Positions 1-6,596 are shown, counted from the first letter of the stretch. The stretch: DNA of 9,336 nucleotides from Thioalkalivibrio sp. (GCA_007119005.1 SKQM01000111.1:1-9336); one strand, 5' to 3'. Numbers and translations are program-made. Notes: a model not told the origin generated them from the sequence alone.

Positions 1-390
1 ATCAACCTCACGCCGCTGATCGACGTGGTATTCCTGCTGCTGATCTTCTTCATGGTCTCGACCACCTTCGACCAGCACGCCGACATCCAGCTGCAGCTGC
101 CGTCCGCGGACCGCGAGCCGGTGGTCACGGAGCGCCTGTGGGTTGACATCCTGGTGGACGCCACGGGCCACTATTACGTCGATGGCCGGGAGCTGGTGAA
201 CCGCCGCCCCGAAACCCTGGAGCGCGCGGTGGAACAGGCGCTCGCCGAGCGGCCCGGTGATCCGGTGCTGATCCGGGCGGACGCGAATGCCACCCACCAG
301 TCCGTGGTCACGGCGCTGGATGTGGTCGGCCGGCTCGGCGTCACTGCCGTATCGATCGCAACCGTGGGACGCACGCCCGATGCAGACTAG
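1..390 (+). CDS. exbD: ExbD/TolR-family biopolymer transport protein, 5' end outside window
   Basis: Only the last 129 residues are present; the reading frame is open from base 1, so the short cytoplasmic N-terminus lies upstream. The visible part opens with the family signature: a Thr-Pro-Leu-Ile-Asp stretch running into a single membrane helix (LIDVVFLLLIFFMV). The Asp at window residue 8 aligns with the proton-pathway aspartate of ExbD/TolR. A periplasmic domain of about 100 residues follows, ending near VGVTAVSIAT-like sequence typical of the C-terminal fold. ExbD works with ExbB in the inner membrane, using the proton gradient to drive TonB-dependent outer-membrane uptake. TolR and MotB-type proteins are alternatives, but an exbB-exbD pair directly before lpxK is a common gammaproteobacterial order, which favours ExbD. 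ExbB is expected just outside the window. The stop codon is TAG at 388-390. Confidence 0.93.
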   Translation: MNLTPLIDVVFLLLIFFMVSTTFDQHADIQLQLPSADREPVVTERLWVDILVDATGHYYVDGRELVNRRPETLERAVEQALAERPGDPVLIRADANATHQSVVTALDVVGRLGVTAVSIATVGRTPDAD

Positions 391-489
391 CGCCCGGGTC
401 CCGGCCCGGGTGGTTCCAGCCGGAATCGCGACCGGTTTTCCCTCCGCCCGGCCTCGCTGCAGCGGTGCCGGCACCTTGGGAATGGTCGG

Positions 490-1608
490 TTGAACGCGGA
501 TCCGGGGTACGGTGCGGCATTCCGGCCCGTATGGCGCGCGGTGCTGCGCGATTACCGGGCGGGCGAGGGCCATCGCGCGCGCGCGCGGCTCGGCTTCCTG
601 ACACCACCGGAGGGACGTGGACGCGTAGTCTGGATCAAGGCCGGAGCCGGCCCGGATTCGCTGCGCCTGGGGGTGGAACTGCTGGGCGCGGTGCGCGACC
701 GGCGCCGCGACGTGCGGATCGTGCTGACCTTCGAACAGGACGATCCGGTGCTGCTTCCCCGCCTGCTGCAACCCTGGTCCAAGGTCGGCATCGGCTATGG
801 ACCCTGCGACCGCCCACGGGTGGTGACCCGGGTGCTGAAGCGGTTTCAGCCCTGCGGAATCATCCTCGCGGAATCGGCGCCGCCGGACAATCTTCTGCGC
901 AGGACGCTGGCGCCGGTTGCCGCGGTCGGGGGCGGCGCGGCTACAGCCGTCGCAACGGCCTGGCCGATCTCCGCGGCCAGACGTGACGTCTGGGAAAGAT
1001 CCGGTCAGGCCGCAGAACTGATGCCTGCAGCGGACCCACAGGCCCGCTTTGCCGAGGCTCAGGCGGATGTGGTGTTGCGCAGCCTCGCGGGCGCCGGGGC
1101 CAGGCGTCTGTGGTGGTGGCACGGCTCCGCTGCACAGTGGCCTGCGTGGCTCGCCGCCTGGCAGGCCTGGCCGGCCTCCGGCGAGGACATCCTGATGGTG
1201 AGCCTGGACGCCGGCGAATCTCCCGCCGGGGCCATGCTGAAGACCAGCATCTGGGATCGCCAGGGCCTGCCGGGAGGCAGCCTGCTGCACATCGACGACC
1301 CGCGCTGGTACGCGGCCGCCGCGAGCGCGGCGCACGGCGTGCATCTTGCGCAACCCGGGCGCGGTGTCCTCTGGCAGGCCCTGGCCGCGGGCACTGCGGT
1401 GAGCCTCGGCGCGCCGGCAGACGCCGACGGGTTGCCGGTGCCGATCCTGGGCACGCCCGCCGAGGTGGTTGCCGGTTGGCAGGAGTTGCGCGGTGACGAC
1501 GCGTTGCGCCGCACCCGGGGCGACGCAGCGCGCCGGCGTTTCTGGGAGGAGCGGCGGCAGGTCGACGAGAACCTCGCTACGCTGATGGACCGGGTGTGGA
1601 TGTGGTAG
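490..1608 (+). CDS. Diverged WaaA/KdtA-like (GT30-fold) protein, probably non-catalytic
   Basis: This 372-residue protein resembles Kdo transferase WaaA over most of its length. It has an ARARLGFL stretch (residues 30-37), a first Rossmann strand VVWIKAGAGPDS (46-57), an ILAESAPPDNLL segment (125-136), and a late Gly-rich/Leu-Trp-Gln segment (290-298) near the expected acceptor/donor site. Compared from memory with WaaA, the key residues are changed. The His-x-x-Ser-x-Gly-Glu motif holding the catalytic Glu reads K50...P55-D56. The Glu-x-Glu-Leu-Trp-Pro motif reads E128-S-A-P-P. The Asn-x-Leu-Glu-Pro motif reads L294-W-Q. The usual N-terminal membrane anchor is absent and the protein is about 50 residues short of WaaA. 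The start is TTG at 490, chosen because the frame upstream lacks a better codon and homology begins soon after; the Shine-Dalgarno sequence is weak. The gene sits 99 bases after exbD and overlaps lpxK. A role in Kdo/lipid A handling is inferred from context only; a regulatory or scaffold paralogue is possible. Confidence 0.75.
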   Translation: MNADPGYGAAFRPVWRAVLRDYRAGEGHRARARLGFLTPPEGRGRVVWIKAGAGPDSLRLGVELLGAVRDRRRDVRIVLTFEQDDPVLLPRLLQPWSKVGIGYGPCDRPRVVTRVLKRFQPCGIILAESAPPDNLLRRTLAPVAAVGGGAATAVATAWPISAARRDVWERSGQAAELMPAADPQARFAEAQADVVLRSLAGAGARRLWWWHGSAAQWPAWLAAWQAWPASGEDILMVSLDAGESPAGAMLKTSIWDRQGLPGGSLLHIDDPRWYAAAASAAHGVHLAQPGRGVLWQALAAGTAVSLGAPADADGLPVPILGTPAEVVAGWQELRGDDALRRTRGDAARRRFWEERRQVDENLATLMDRVWMW

Positions 1609-2609
1609 AGCGGTGGCTGTGGCACCAGTGGAGCCGGCGCGGCCCCTTCGCCGCGACCATGTTCCCGCTGTCGCTGATCTACGCGGGGGTCGCGAACTGG
1701 AAGCGCAACCGGCTGGAAGAGTCGCAGCGCAACACCTTTCTGCCGGTGAAGGCGGTGATCGTCGTTGGTAACCTGACCGTAGGAGGCAGCGGCAAGACAC
1801 CGATGACGGCCTGGCTCGCGACGCGGCTGCTTGACGCGGGCTATCGTCCCGGCATCGTCAGCCGGGGGTATGGCCGCCGCAACGGGACGGCGAGCCTGCT
1901 GGTTGGCCCTGGGGCCGATCCGGCGGTGGTGGGTGACGAGCCAATCATGCTGGCCCGGCACACCGGGGTCCCGGTCTGGGTGGACCGCGACCGCGTGCGG
2001 GCGGCCCGTGCGCTGGCTGAGGAACAGGGCGTGGACGTGGTGATCTCCGACGACGGCCTCCAGCACCACCGGCTTCCCCGGGACATCAGCATCCTGATGG
2101 TCGACGGGCGGCGGCGTTTCGGCAACGGTCTCTGCCTGCCTGCCGGCCCGTTGCGCGAGCCGCGCTCCGCGGCCGCGCGGGCCGACTTCGTCGTGGTCAC
2201 GGGCGGCAGTCCGCAACCCGACGAGTACAGAATGGACCTGGTTGCGTCAGACGTCCTGCGCCGCGTGGACCGACCGGTGCTGACGCTCCCCTTCCGCGAT
2301 CTGGTGGGCCGTCCGGCTCACGCGATCGCCGGCATCGCGGACCCGGAACGCTTCTTCGACGCGCTGGAAGAGGCGGGTGTCGAAGTGATCCGGCATCCTT
2401 TTCCGGATCATCACCGCTTTCGCCCACGCCACATCCGCTTCGAGGACCGGCTCCCGGTACTGATGACCGAGAAGGATGCCGTAAAATGCCGGGACTTCGC
2501 TGACGAACGCCACTGGTACTGGCCGGTTTCGGCACAGCCCGAGGCCGCCTTCGAACAGGCGTTGCTGCACCGCCTGGAGACTTCCATACGGCTCAAATAC
2601 CTGGGGTAA
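1596..2609 (+). CDS. lpxK: Tetraacyldisaccharide 4'-kinase LpxK
   Basis: LpxK phosphorylates the 4' position of the tetraacyldisaccharide-1-phosphate lipid A precursor, using ATP at the cytoplasmic face of the inner membrane. The protein is 337 residues, close to the usual 320-340. It has a hydrophobic N-terminal segment (about residues 18-33) and a Walker A loop [12 protein letters not shown] (58-69, with K67 and T68). It also has VSRGYG (88-93), GDEP (113-116), the DDGLQHHRL motif (152-160) with the catalytic Asp region, a RRFGNG...LPAGPLREP block, and TEKDAVKC (291-298) near the C-terminus. All are in the family order, so the assignment is firm. The start is GTG at 1596, which overlaps the previous gene's stop by 13 bases; GTG at 1602 is a possible alternative two codons later. 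Tight overlap with the WaaA-like gene and the 7-base gap to the next gene suggest one transcript. Confidence 0.97.
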   Translation: MDVVERWLWHQWSRRGPFAATMFPLSLIYAGVANWKRNRLEESQRNTFLPVKAVIVVGNLTVGGSGKTPMTAWLATRLLDAGYRPGIVSRGYGRRNGTASLLVGPGADPAVVGDEPIMLARHTGVPVWVDRDRVRAARALAEEQGVDVVISDDGLQHHRLPRDISILMVDGRRRFGNGLCLPAGPLREPRSAAARADFVVVTGGSPQPDEYRMDLVASDVLRRVDRPVLTLPFRDLVGRPAHAIAGIADPERFFDALEEAGVEVIRHPFPDHHRFRPRHIRFEDRLPVLMTEKDAVKCRDFADERHWYWPVSAQPEAAFEQALLHRLETSIRLKYLG

Positions 2610-2616
2610 CAATACG

Positions 2617-2811
2617 ATGGACAAGCGCCTGCTCGACATTCTCGTCTGCCCGGTCACCAAGGGCCCGCTGCATTACGATCGCGATGCCCAGGAGCTGATC
2701 TCGGTCTCCGCCGGCCTCGCGTACCCGATCCGCGACGACATCCCGGTGATGCTCGAAGACGAAGCCCGCGTGCTCTCCGAGGAAGAGAAGAAGCGCTGGC
2801 GGGGGAAGTGA
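2617..2811 (+). CDS. Trm112 family protein (YcaR-like)
   Basis: This 64-residue protein matches the small bacterial Trm112/YcaR family along its whole length: a [12 protein letters not shown] start, a [13 protein letters not shown] core and an EARVLSEEE tail. It sits 7 bases after lpxK and before kdsB, its usual location in gammaproteobacteria (E. coli ycaR lies between lpxK and kdsB). Eukaryotic and archaeal Trm112 activate methyltransferases; the bacterial protein's role is poorly defined, so no specific function is assigned. The zinc-type CPxC pair is reduced to a single Cys (C-P-V-T at residues 11-14), so this copy probably does not bind zinc through that motif. The ATG start has only a weak upstream purine run (GGGGT), consistent with translational coupling to lpxK. 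Confidence 0.93.
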   Translation: MDKRLLDILVCPVTKGPLHYDRDAQELISVSAGLAYPIRDDIPVMLEDEARVLSEEEKKRWRGK

Positions 2812-2826
2812 TTCGCTGGGGTGGCC

Positions 2827-2936
2827 GGCATCGGAGCGTGGTTCCCGCAGTCGGGACGCCGTGAATACATCCCTGTAGGCTTGACGGCAGCATCCCTGCT
2901 GCCGACACCCGACCGCAGGAACCCCACTCCGATGCC
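2827..2936 (+). repeat. Intergenic inverted-repeat element with internal hairpin
   Basis: A 28-base left arm (2827-2854, starting GGCATCGGAG) is the imperfect reverse complement of 2909-2936, with 24 of 28 positions pairing by my hand alignment. Between the arms is a perfect 8-bp hairpin (2885-2892 with 2897-2904) closing a TCCC loop. The whole unit could fold into a long stem with a side hairpin. It encodes no protein I can support. The layout resembles dispersed palindromic elements (REP- or MITE-like) of gammaproteobacteria, and the internal phrase around 2860-2880 (GTGAATACATCCCTGTAGG) looks like a dispersed-repeat motif I have seen in such genomes. That last point is memory, not a search. 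It begins 15 bases after the Trm112 stop and might also act as an attenuator or mRNA-stabilising stem. Confidence 0.75.
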
Positions 2937-2967
2937 TCAGCGCAATGTGGGCCGCGCCCGCACCAGC

Positions 2968-3105
2968 AACAGCCACGAAAGGACGCAAGAAACAGCCACG
3001 GATGAACACGGATGAACGCGGATAGATCATGATAAATGGGGTGACGCGGCCAACGACAGGGTTGATCCCTTATCCCATCCGTGTTTATCCGTGTCCATCC
3101 GTGGC
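2968..3105 (+). repeat. Second intergenic repeat: CACGGAT-rich inverted repeat
   Basis: The left arm (2995-3024) reads GCCACGGATGAACACGGATG and onward, a run of roughly 10-11-base units built on ACGGATGAAC. The right arm (3076-3105) is its reverse complement with 26 of 30 positions matching; 51 bases separate them. Just upstream, the 10-mer AACAGCCACG occurs twice (2968-2977 and 2991-3000), flanking a GAAAGGACGCAAG stretch. This stretch has more A and T than the surrounding genes and has no coding character. Units of the type CCACGGATGAACACGGAT recur as dispersed intergenic repeats in many environmental bacterial genomes, as far as I recall, which suggests a multicopy element rather than a local regulatory site. 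Together with the element at 2827-2936 it fills most of the 325 bases between the Trm112 gene and kdsB. Confidence 0.8.
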
Positions 3106-3136
3106 CAAAACATCCTGAAGCCGGAGCCATTTGCCA

Positions 3137-3910
3137 ATGAATGAAAACCGCTTCGTGGTGGTGATTCCGGCGCGGATGGCTTCGAGCCGGTTGCCGGGGA
3201 AGCCGCTGATCGCGATTGCCGGGCGGCCTTTGATCGCGCACGTGGTCGCGCGGGCGCGGGAGAGTGCGGCGCAGCGGGTGATCGTCGCCAGCGATGACGA
3301 ACGGGTGCTCGACGCCGCGCGGCAGGCCGGCGCAGAGGCGCGCTGGACGCCGGCCGATCTGCCCTCCGGAACCGATCGGATTGCCGCGGTTGCGGCGGAG
3401 GAGGGTTGGTCCGACGACACCTGCGTGGTGAACCTGCAGGGGGACGAACCGCTGACGCCGGGAAGCCTGCTGGATGAGCTGGCGGGGCTGCTGGAGCGCC
3501 ACCCGGGGGCGGACATGGCCACACTGGGTGTGCCGCTGCGTCGGGCCGAGGACCTGAACGATCCCAACCAGGTGAAGCTCGTGACCGATGCCTCCGGCCG
3601 GGCGCTTTATTTCTCGCGGGCGCCGATTCCCTGGGACCGGGAGGCAAGCCGGCTCGGGCACGCGCCCGATCTGTCGCTGGCCCGCCGGCACCTCGGGCTG
3701 TACGCCTACCGGGCGGGTTTCCTGCGCCGGCTGACCGCCGAGTCTCCTGCAGCGCTCGAACGGCTGGAGCAATTGGAGCAACTGCGGGCCCTGGCGATCG
3801 GTGCCTGGATTCAGGTGGGTATCGTCGACATGAGGGTGCCCCCGGGCGTGGATACCCCGGAGGACGTGGAGCGCCTGGAGGCGCTCATGGGCGCAACGGT
3901 GCGGGTCTGA
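3137..3910 (+). CDS. kdsB: 3-deoxy-manno-octulosonate cytidylyltransferase KdsB
   Basis: KdsB joins CTP and Kdo to give CMP-Kdo, the activated sugar used by WaaA on lipid A; it acts in the cytoplasm. The 257-residue product (family usually about 245-260) begins with the nucleotide-binding signature IPARMASSRLPGKPL (residues 10-24). It continues with SGTDR, LQGDEP (100-105), an ALYFSRAPIPWDR block, HLGLYAYRAGFLRR, and ends with GVDTPEDVERL (237-247), all in family order. ATG at 3137 is chosen over TTG at 3131 because GGAG at 3123-3126 sits at normal spacing before ATG and the homology begins immediately. It is separated from lpxK/Trm112 by a repeat-filled gap, so it may have its own promoter; I cannot identify one with confidence. 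Its last 26 bases overlap the end of the opposite-strand HAD gene. Confidence 0.97.
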   Translation: MNENRFVVVIPARMASSRLPGKPLIAIAGRPLIAHVVARARESAAQRVIVASDDERVLDAARQAGAEARWTPADLPSGTDRIAAVAAEEGWSDDTCVVNLQGDEPLTPGSLLDELAGLLERHPGADMATLGVPLRRAEDLNDPNQVKLVTDASGRALYFSRAPIPWDREASRLGHAPDLSLARRHLGLYAYRAGFLRRLTAESPAALERLEQLEQLRALAIGAWIQVGIVDMRVPPGVDTPEDVERLEALMGATVRV

Positions 3911-4634
3911 TCAGGCCGAGCCGGATCGGGATCTGGCCCAGGCGCCCAAAGGTGAGTTCGGGACCCGGTTCCGTGTGTGGCCAGGTAGTGGTGCGCGGGT
4001 TGAACCACCCGGCGCGCAGCCCGGCGTTGCGGGCTCCCACCACGTCGCAGAGCGGGTCATCGCCGATGTGCAGCATGGTTTCGACCGGGACGCCGGCGCG
4101 CTGCGCTGCGGCCCGGAAGATCGTCGGGTCGGGTTTGGCCGCGCCCACCTCGGCGGCGGGGACCGCGAAGTCGAAGAAGCGTCCGAGCGGCGTGCGAAAG
4201 ACATCGGCATTGCCGTTGCTGATCGCGCCGAGCCGGAAGTGGCGCGACAGCACCTCCAGCACGGAGACGGCCTCGGGATCCGGGTCGACCTCGTTGCGGG
4301 CGATCCAGAACACCTCGAAGCCCTCGGAACTGATGCGCTCGGGACAGGCCCCGGTTTCCTCGGCGATCCCCCGCAGCCAGCGTTTGCGCAGCTGGGTCAG
4401 GTCGTGCCGCTCCGATGCGGGTGCCGAGCGGATGAACGCACCGCGGGCGGCCACCAGCGCGTCTGGCGTATACCGCGCACACACCTCGGGCGCATTCACG
4501 CGCAGCCATTCGTAGAACCGGGCCTCGGCGCGGTGGATCGCCGGCATCACCGGCCAGAGCGTGTCGTCGAGATCGAAGGTTATGCAGCGGATCTCGGCGC
4601 TGAAGGCGACGGCTTGGGCGGGGGAATCGGACAT
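3885..4634 (-). CDS. HAD-superfamily phosphatase (YigB-like)
   Basis: A 249-residue haloacid-dehalogenase-type hydrolase. Motif I is FDLDDTLW (residues 20-27), with nucleophile D21 and general acid D23. Motif II is ISNGN (138-142). The motif III lysine is K167 in AAKPDP. Motif IV is HIGDDPLCD (189-197). A helical cap of about 110 residues lies between motifs I and II, as in subfamily IA. The nearest relative I recognise is E. coli YigB, which dephosphorylates FMN and other small phosphates; the real substrate here is unknown. ATG at 4634 is used because homology begins close behind it; a much longer open frame continues upstream but has no family similarity and lies antisense to other genes. 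There is no convincing Shine-Dalgarno sequence. The gene converges on kdsB with a 26-base overlap and diverges from the gene at 4803. Confidence 0.92.
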   Translation of the reverse strand: MSDSPAQAVAFSAEIRCITFDLDDTLWPVMPAIHRAEARFYEWLRVNAPEVCARYTPDALVAARGAFIRSAPASERHDLTQLRKRWLRGIAEETGACPERISSEGFEVFWIARNEVDPDPEAVSVLEVLSRHFRLGAISNGNADVFRTPLGRFFDFAVPAAEVGAAKPDPTIFRAAAQRAGVPVETMLHIGDDPLCDVVGARNAGLRAGWFNPRTTTWPHTEPGPELTFGRLGQIPIRLGLIRPAPLRP

Positions 4635-4642
4635 GGCAGAGG

Positions 4643-4648
4643 ATTTTA
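4643..4648 (-). promoter_or_regulatory. Possible -10 hexamer for the HAD gene
   Basis: On the minus strand TAAAAT lies 8 bases before the ATG at 4634, in an otherwise G+C-rich stretch. If it is a real -10 box, transcription would begin at or within a base or two of the start codon. That would give a leaderless message and would fit the missing Shine-Dalgarno sequence. No good -35 hexamer is visible at normal spacing, so this is a weak call. Confidence 0.25.
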
Positions 4649-4786
4649 CGCGGTTGTGCGCCCGACGCCGGAAATCCGTACCACGCCCCCGGATGCATGC
4701 ACCGGTCAGGCGAACACGCACTGGCCCCATGGAATGGTTCCCAGGCCCGGGGGCATCGGCCAGAATGGCGGTCAATGCTGGCAACC

Positions 4787-4794
4787 AGGGGGAG
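4787..4794 (+). promoter_or_regulatory. Ribosome binding site fixing the GTG start at 4803
   Basis: AGGGGGAG ends 8 bases before GTG at 4803. It is the strongest purine-rich site in the 168-base divergent gap and decides the start of the 362-residue gene over the longer open frame extending upstream and over GTG at 4812. Confidence 0.7.
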
Positions 4795-4802
4795 AGCACC
4801 CG

Positions 4803-5891
4803 GTGACTCAAGTGAGCGCGACCTACGAAGTGTCCCTGTCGGGGGAACTGGGCGATCTGCGCGCTGCGGTGCAACGCAACTGCGACATCGCGGACGCCCA
4901 GTTCGCCGGCAACTATTCCCTGTGTACCTACCTGCTGAAGATGCGCGAGTTCTATCGCTGGGAACGCGGTCTGCCGTTCTCGGCCGCGTTGGACCGGCAG
5001 GCGGTCGGTGACTGGGTCAGCGAACGCGAGCGCGACTGGGAAGCTCTGGAGGGTTTGTCGCCCGAGGCGCTGGCACTGGAGGGAAGGCGTCATGACCCGT
5101 TCGACCAGGAGGGACTGAACCGTACCCTCGGTGCGCACGGGCTGGTCTATGGTGCGGGCTTGGGCCGCGGCGCCCGGCCGCTGTTCTTCCTCGGGCGCCT
5201 GCTTCGGCGCGAGGACTTCGAGGGGTACCGGGTTTACGTGGTCGGCGAGGAAAAGGCACGCGACCTGGTCAGCCCGCCGGCGATGTCGCGCGGAGACGAG
5301 ATCTTCGTTCGCCGGGAATCCCTGCGCCGCCTGCTGTTCGAGATGATCGAGGCCTGGCAGATCCGCGGGGCCCCCGCAGGCGACGCGCTCGCGCGCGCTC
5401 TGGACGCCTACGGCTATGCTCCGGACGATGAGGCGACGCTGGAGGCGATGACCGACACGGAGGTCGAGTCCGCGGTCTGGCACGAAGTCGGGGAGGTTCT
5501 GGCCGGCCGGATCCTCGGCCAGGCGTGGAAGGACCGGGTGCTGGAGGTGGCGGGCACCCGCCACGAGCTGGTGGCGCGAGCCGTGCGGGATCACCTCGCG
5601 GACTGCCTGACGACCCTGCCCGCGCTGCTGGCCGACGGCGCTCCGGGTCCGATCCACTTCTATTTTGCGAATCTCACCGGCATGCGCGCGCTGCTGTTTC
5701 CCCAGTTGCGTGAGGCCTACGAGTCCTGGGTGGACGGTGCTCCGCGCGAAGTCCTGAAGGCCCCGATTGCGTCCGCGCGCGAGCACTGGCTGGCGGTGGC
5801 TCGCCGCTTCCTCGAAGAGTCCCCGGATGCGTGGCCGGTCCAGGACGAGCGGCTGGCGGTGCTGCAGCCGCCGAGACAGAACGCTTGCTGA
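4803..5891 (+). CDS. Conserved protein of unknown function (Sfum_1244/DUF6866-like)
   Basis: This 362-residue soluble protein has no signal peptide or membrane segment. Its N-terminal block is distinctive: QRNCDIADAQFAGNYSLCTY (residues 24-43), followed by a LLKMREFYRWERG segment (44-56). I associate this block with a conserved family labelled Sfum_1244 or DUF6866; the name is from memory and moderately uncertain. Later features are RRHDPFD (about 95-100), a GxVYGAGLGRGARPLFFLG stretch, and an HEVGE pentapeptide (H227, E228, E231) that could be a metal ligand set but is unproven. Composition and codon bias match the neighbours. The start is GTG behind a strong ribosome binding site. The next gene begins 7 bases before this one's stop, so the two are probably translationally coupled. 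I assign no biochemical activity. Confidence 0.85.
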   Translation: MTQVSATYEVSLSGELGDLRAAVQRNCDIADAQFAGNYSLCTYLLKMREFYRWERGLPFSAALDRQAVGDWVSERERDWEALEGLSPEALALEGRRHDPFDQEGLNRTLGAHGLVYGAGLGRGARPLFFLGRLLRREDFEGYRVYVVGEEKARDLVSPPAMSRGDEIFVRRESLRRLLFEMIEAWQIRGAPAGDALARALDAYGYAPDDEATLEAMTDTEVESAVWHEVGEVLAGRILGQAWKDRVLEVAGTRHELVARAVRDHLADCLTTLPALLADGAPGPIHFYFANLTGMRALLFPQLREAYESWVDGAPREVLKAPIASAREHWLAVARRFLEESPDAWPVQDERLAVLQPPRQNAC

Positions 5892-6559
5892 TCTCACTGA
5901 GTGGGGTCCTGGGGCCGGACGACCTGCAGCGCGTCCGGGAACTGCTCGCGTCCGCGCCCTTCGTCGACGGTCGGGCCTCGGCCGGAGGGGACGCCCGGCG
6001 GGTGAAAGACAACGAGGAGGTCGATCCCTCGGACCAGCGGGTCGCCGCGCTGAATCGGCTGGTGCTGCTGCCCCTGTACCGGCACCCGGTGTTCCAGGCT
6101 GCGGCGCTGCCGAGGCGGCTGTCCGGTGCGTTCTTCGCACGCTATCAGCCCGGGATGCAATACGGCAGCCATGTCGACGACCCGGTGATGGGCCCCGAGG
6201 GTGGTCGTTACCGCTCGGATGTGTCGGTGACGGTGTTCCTGAACCCCGCGCACAGCTATGAAGGTGGCGAACTGGTGATCGAGACCGAGTACGGCGAGCA
6301 GCGCGTGAAGCTCGAGGCCGGGGATGCGGTGGTCTACCCCTCGTCCAGTCTGCACCGGGTGGAGCCGGTCAAGCGCGGCGAGCGGATGGTAGCAGTCGCC
6401 TGGGCGGAATCCATGGTCCGGGAGCCGGAACGCCGCCGGCTCCTGTTCGAACTGCAGCAGATCGAGGAGCAGTTGCGCGTTGCCGACCCGGACGCTGACG
6501 TGACGCACCGGGCAGGCAGGGTGCGGGCCAACCTGATGCGGATGTGGGCCGACGTCTGA
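5885..6559 (+). CDS. piuC: Fe(II)/2-oxoglutarate-dependent PKHD-type dioxygenase (PiuC/YbiX)
   Basis: The product belongs to the PKHD-type hydroxylases, non-haem iron enzymes that couple 2-oxoglutarate decarboxylation to substrate oxidation; PiuC proteins are often linked to siderophore receptors, but the substrate is unknown. The iron triad is visible as H96 and D98 (YGSHVDD) and H157 (SSSLHRV), with R167 as the expected 2-oxoglutarate ligand. Also present are the family blocks VDGR (27-30), VKDNEEVD (40-47), ALPRRLS (74-80), FARYQPGMQYG (84-94), YEGGELV (125-131) and YPSSSLH. TTG at 5885 gives 224 residues against 225 for E. coli YbiX and an N-terminus (LLISLSGVLGPDDL) that aligns at once. 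An earlier GTG at 5831 would add an Ala/Gly-rich tail lying inside the upstream gene and is rejected. It overlaps that gene's stop by 7 bases. No siderophore receptor gene lies nearby. Confidence 0.94.
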   Translation: MLISLSGVLGPDDLQRVRELLASAPFVDGRASAGGDARRVKDNEEVDPSDQRVAALNRLVLLPLYRHPVFQAAALPRRLSGAFFARYQPGMQYGSHVDDPVMGPEGGRYRSDVSVTVFLNPAHSYEGGELVIETEYGEQRVKLEAGDAVVYPSSSLHRVEPVKRGERMVAVAWAESMVREPERRRLLFELQQIEEQLRVADPDADVTHRAGRVRANLMRMWADV

Positions 6560-6596
6560 GTGCCACCCGCGTGCTGGCCGGCGCCGCGGCCTGATC

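Noticed and set aside
391..489. GC-rich palindrome-like CCCGGG runs after exbD as a terminator
   Set aside because: Short self-complementary CCCGGG strings occur, but no stem plus T-run is present and the next gene follows on the same strand. I see no supported feature in this 99-base gap.
1059..2216. A 385-codon minus-strand open frame
   Set aside because: Antisense to the WaaA-like gene and lpxK, with shadow-type composition and no motif.
2654..3030. Several small open frames across the repeat region on both strands
   Set aside because: They run through inverted repeats, have no ribosome binding site of note and resemble no family. The region is better explained as non-coding repeats.
5831..5884. 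N-terminal extension of the dioxygenase from GTG 5831
   Set aside because: It adds an Ala/Gly-rich stretch absent from YbiX/PiuC and sits inside the preceding gene; TTG 5885 gives the family length.
3975..5891. A 638-codon plus-strand frame extending upstream of 4803
   Set aside because: The extension runs antisense through the HAD gene with low-complexity composition. The strong ribosome binding site at 4787-4794 and the homology both point to GTG 4803.
3885..6140. A 751-codon minus-strand open frame
   Set aside because: Only the part from ATG 4634 onward shows HAD homology. The rest is Arg/Pro/Gln-rich, lies antisense to the 4803 and 5885 genes and has no recognisable family; it is a product of high G+C.
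6577..6592. GGCCG/CGGCC hairpin after the dioxygenase gene as a plus-strand terminator
   Set aside because: The stem is only 5 bp and no T-run follows on the plus strand; this is expected by chance at this base composition.
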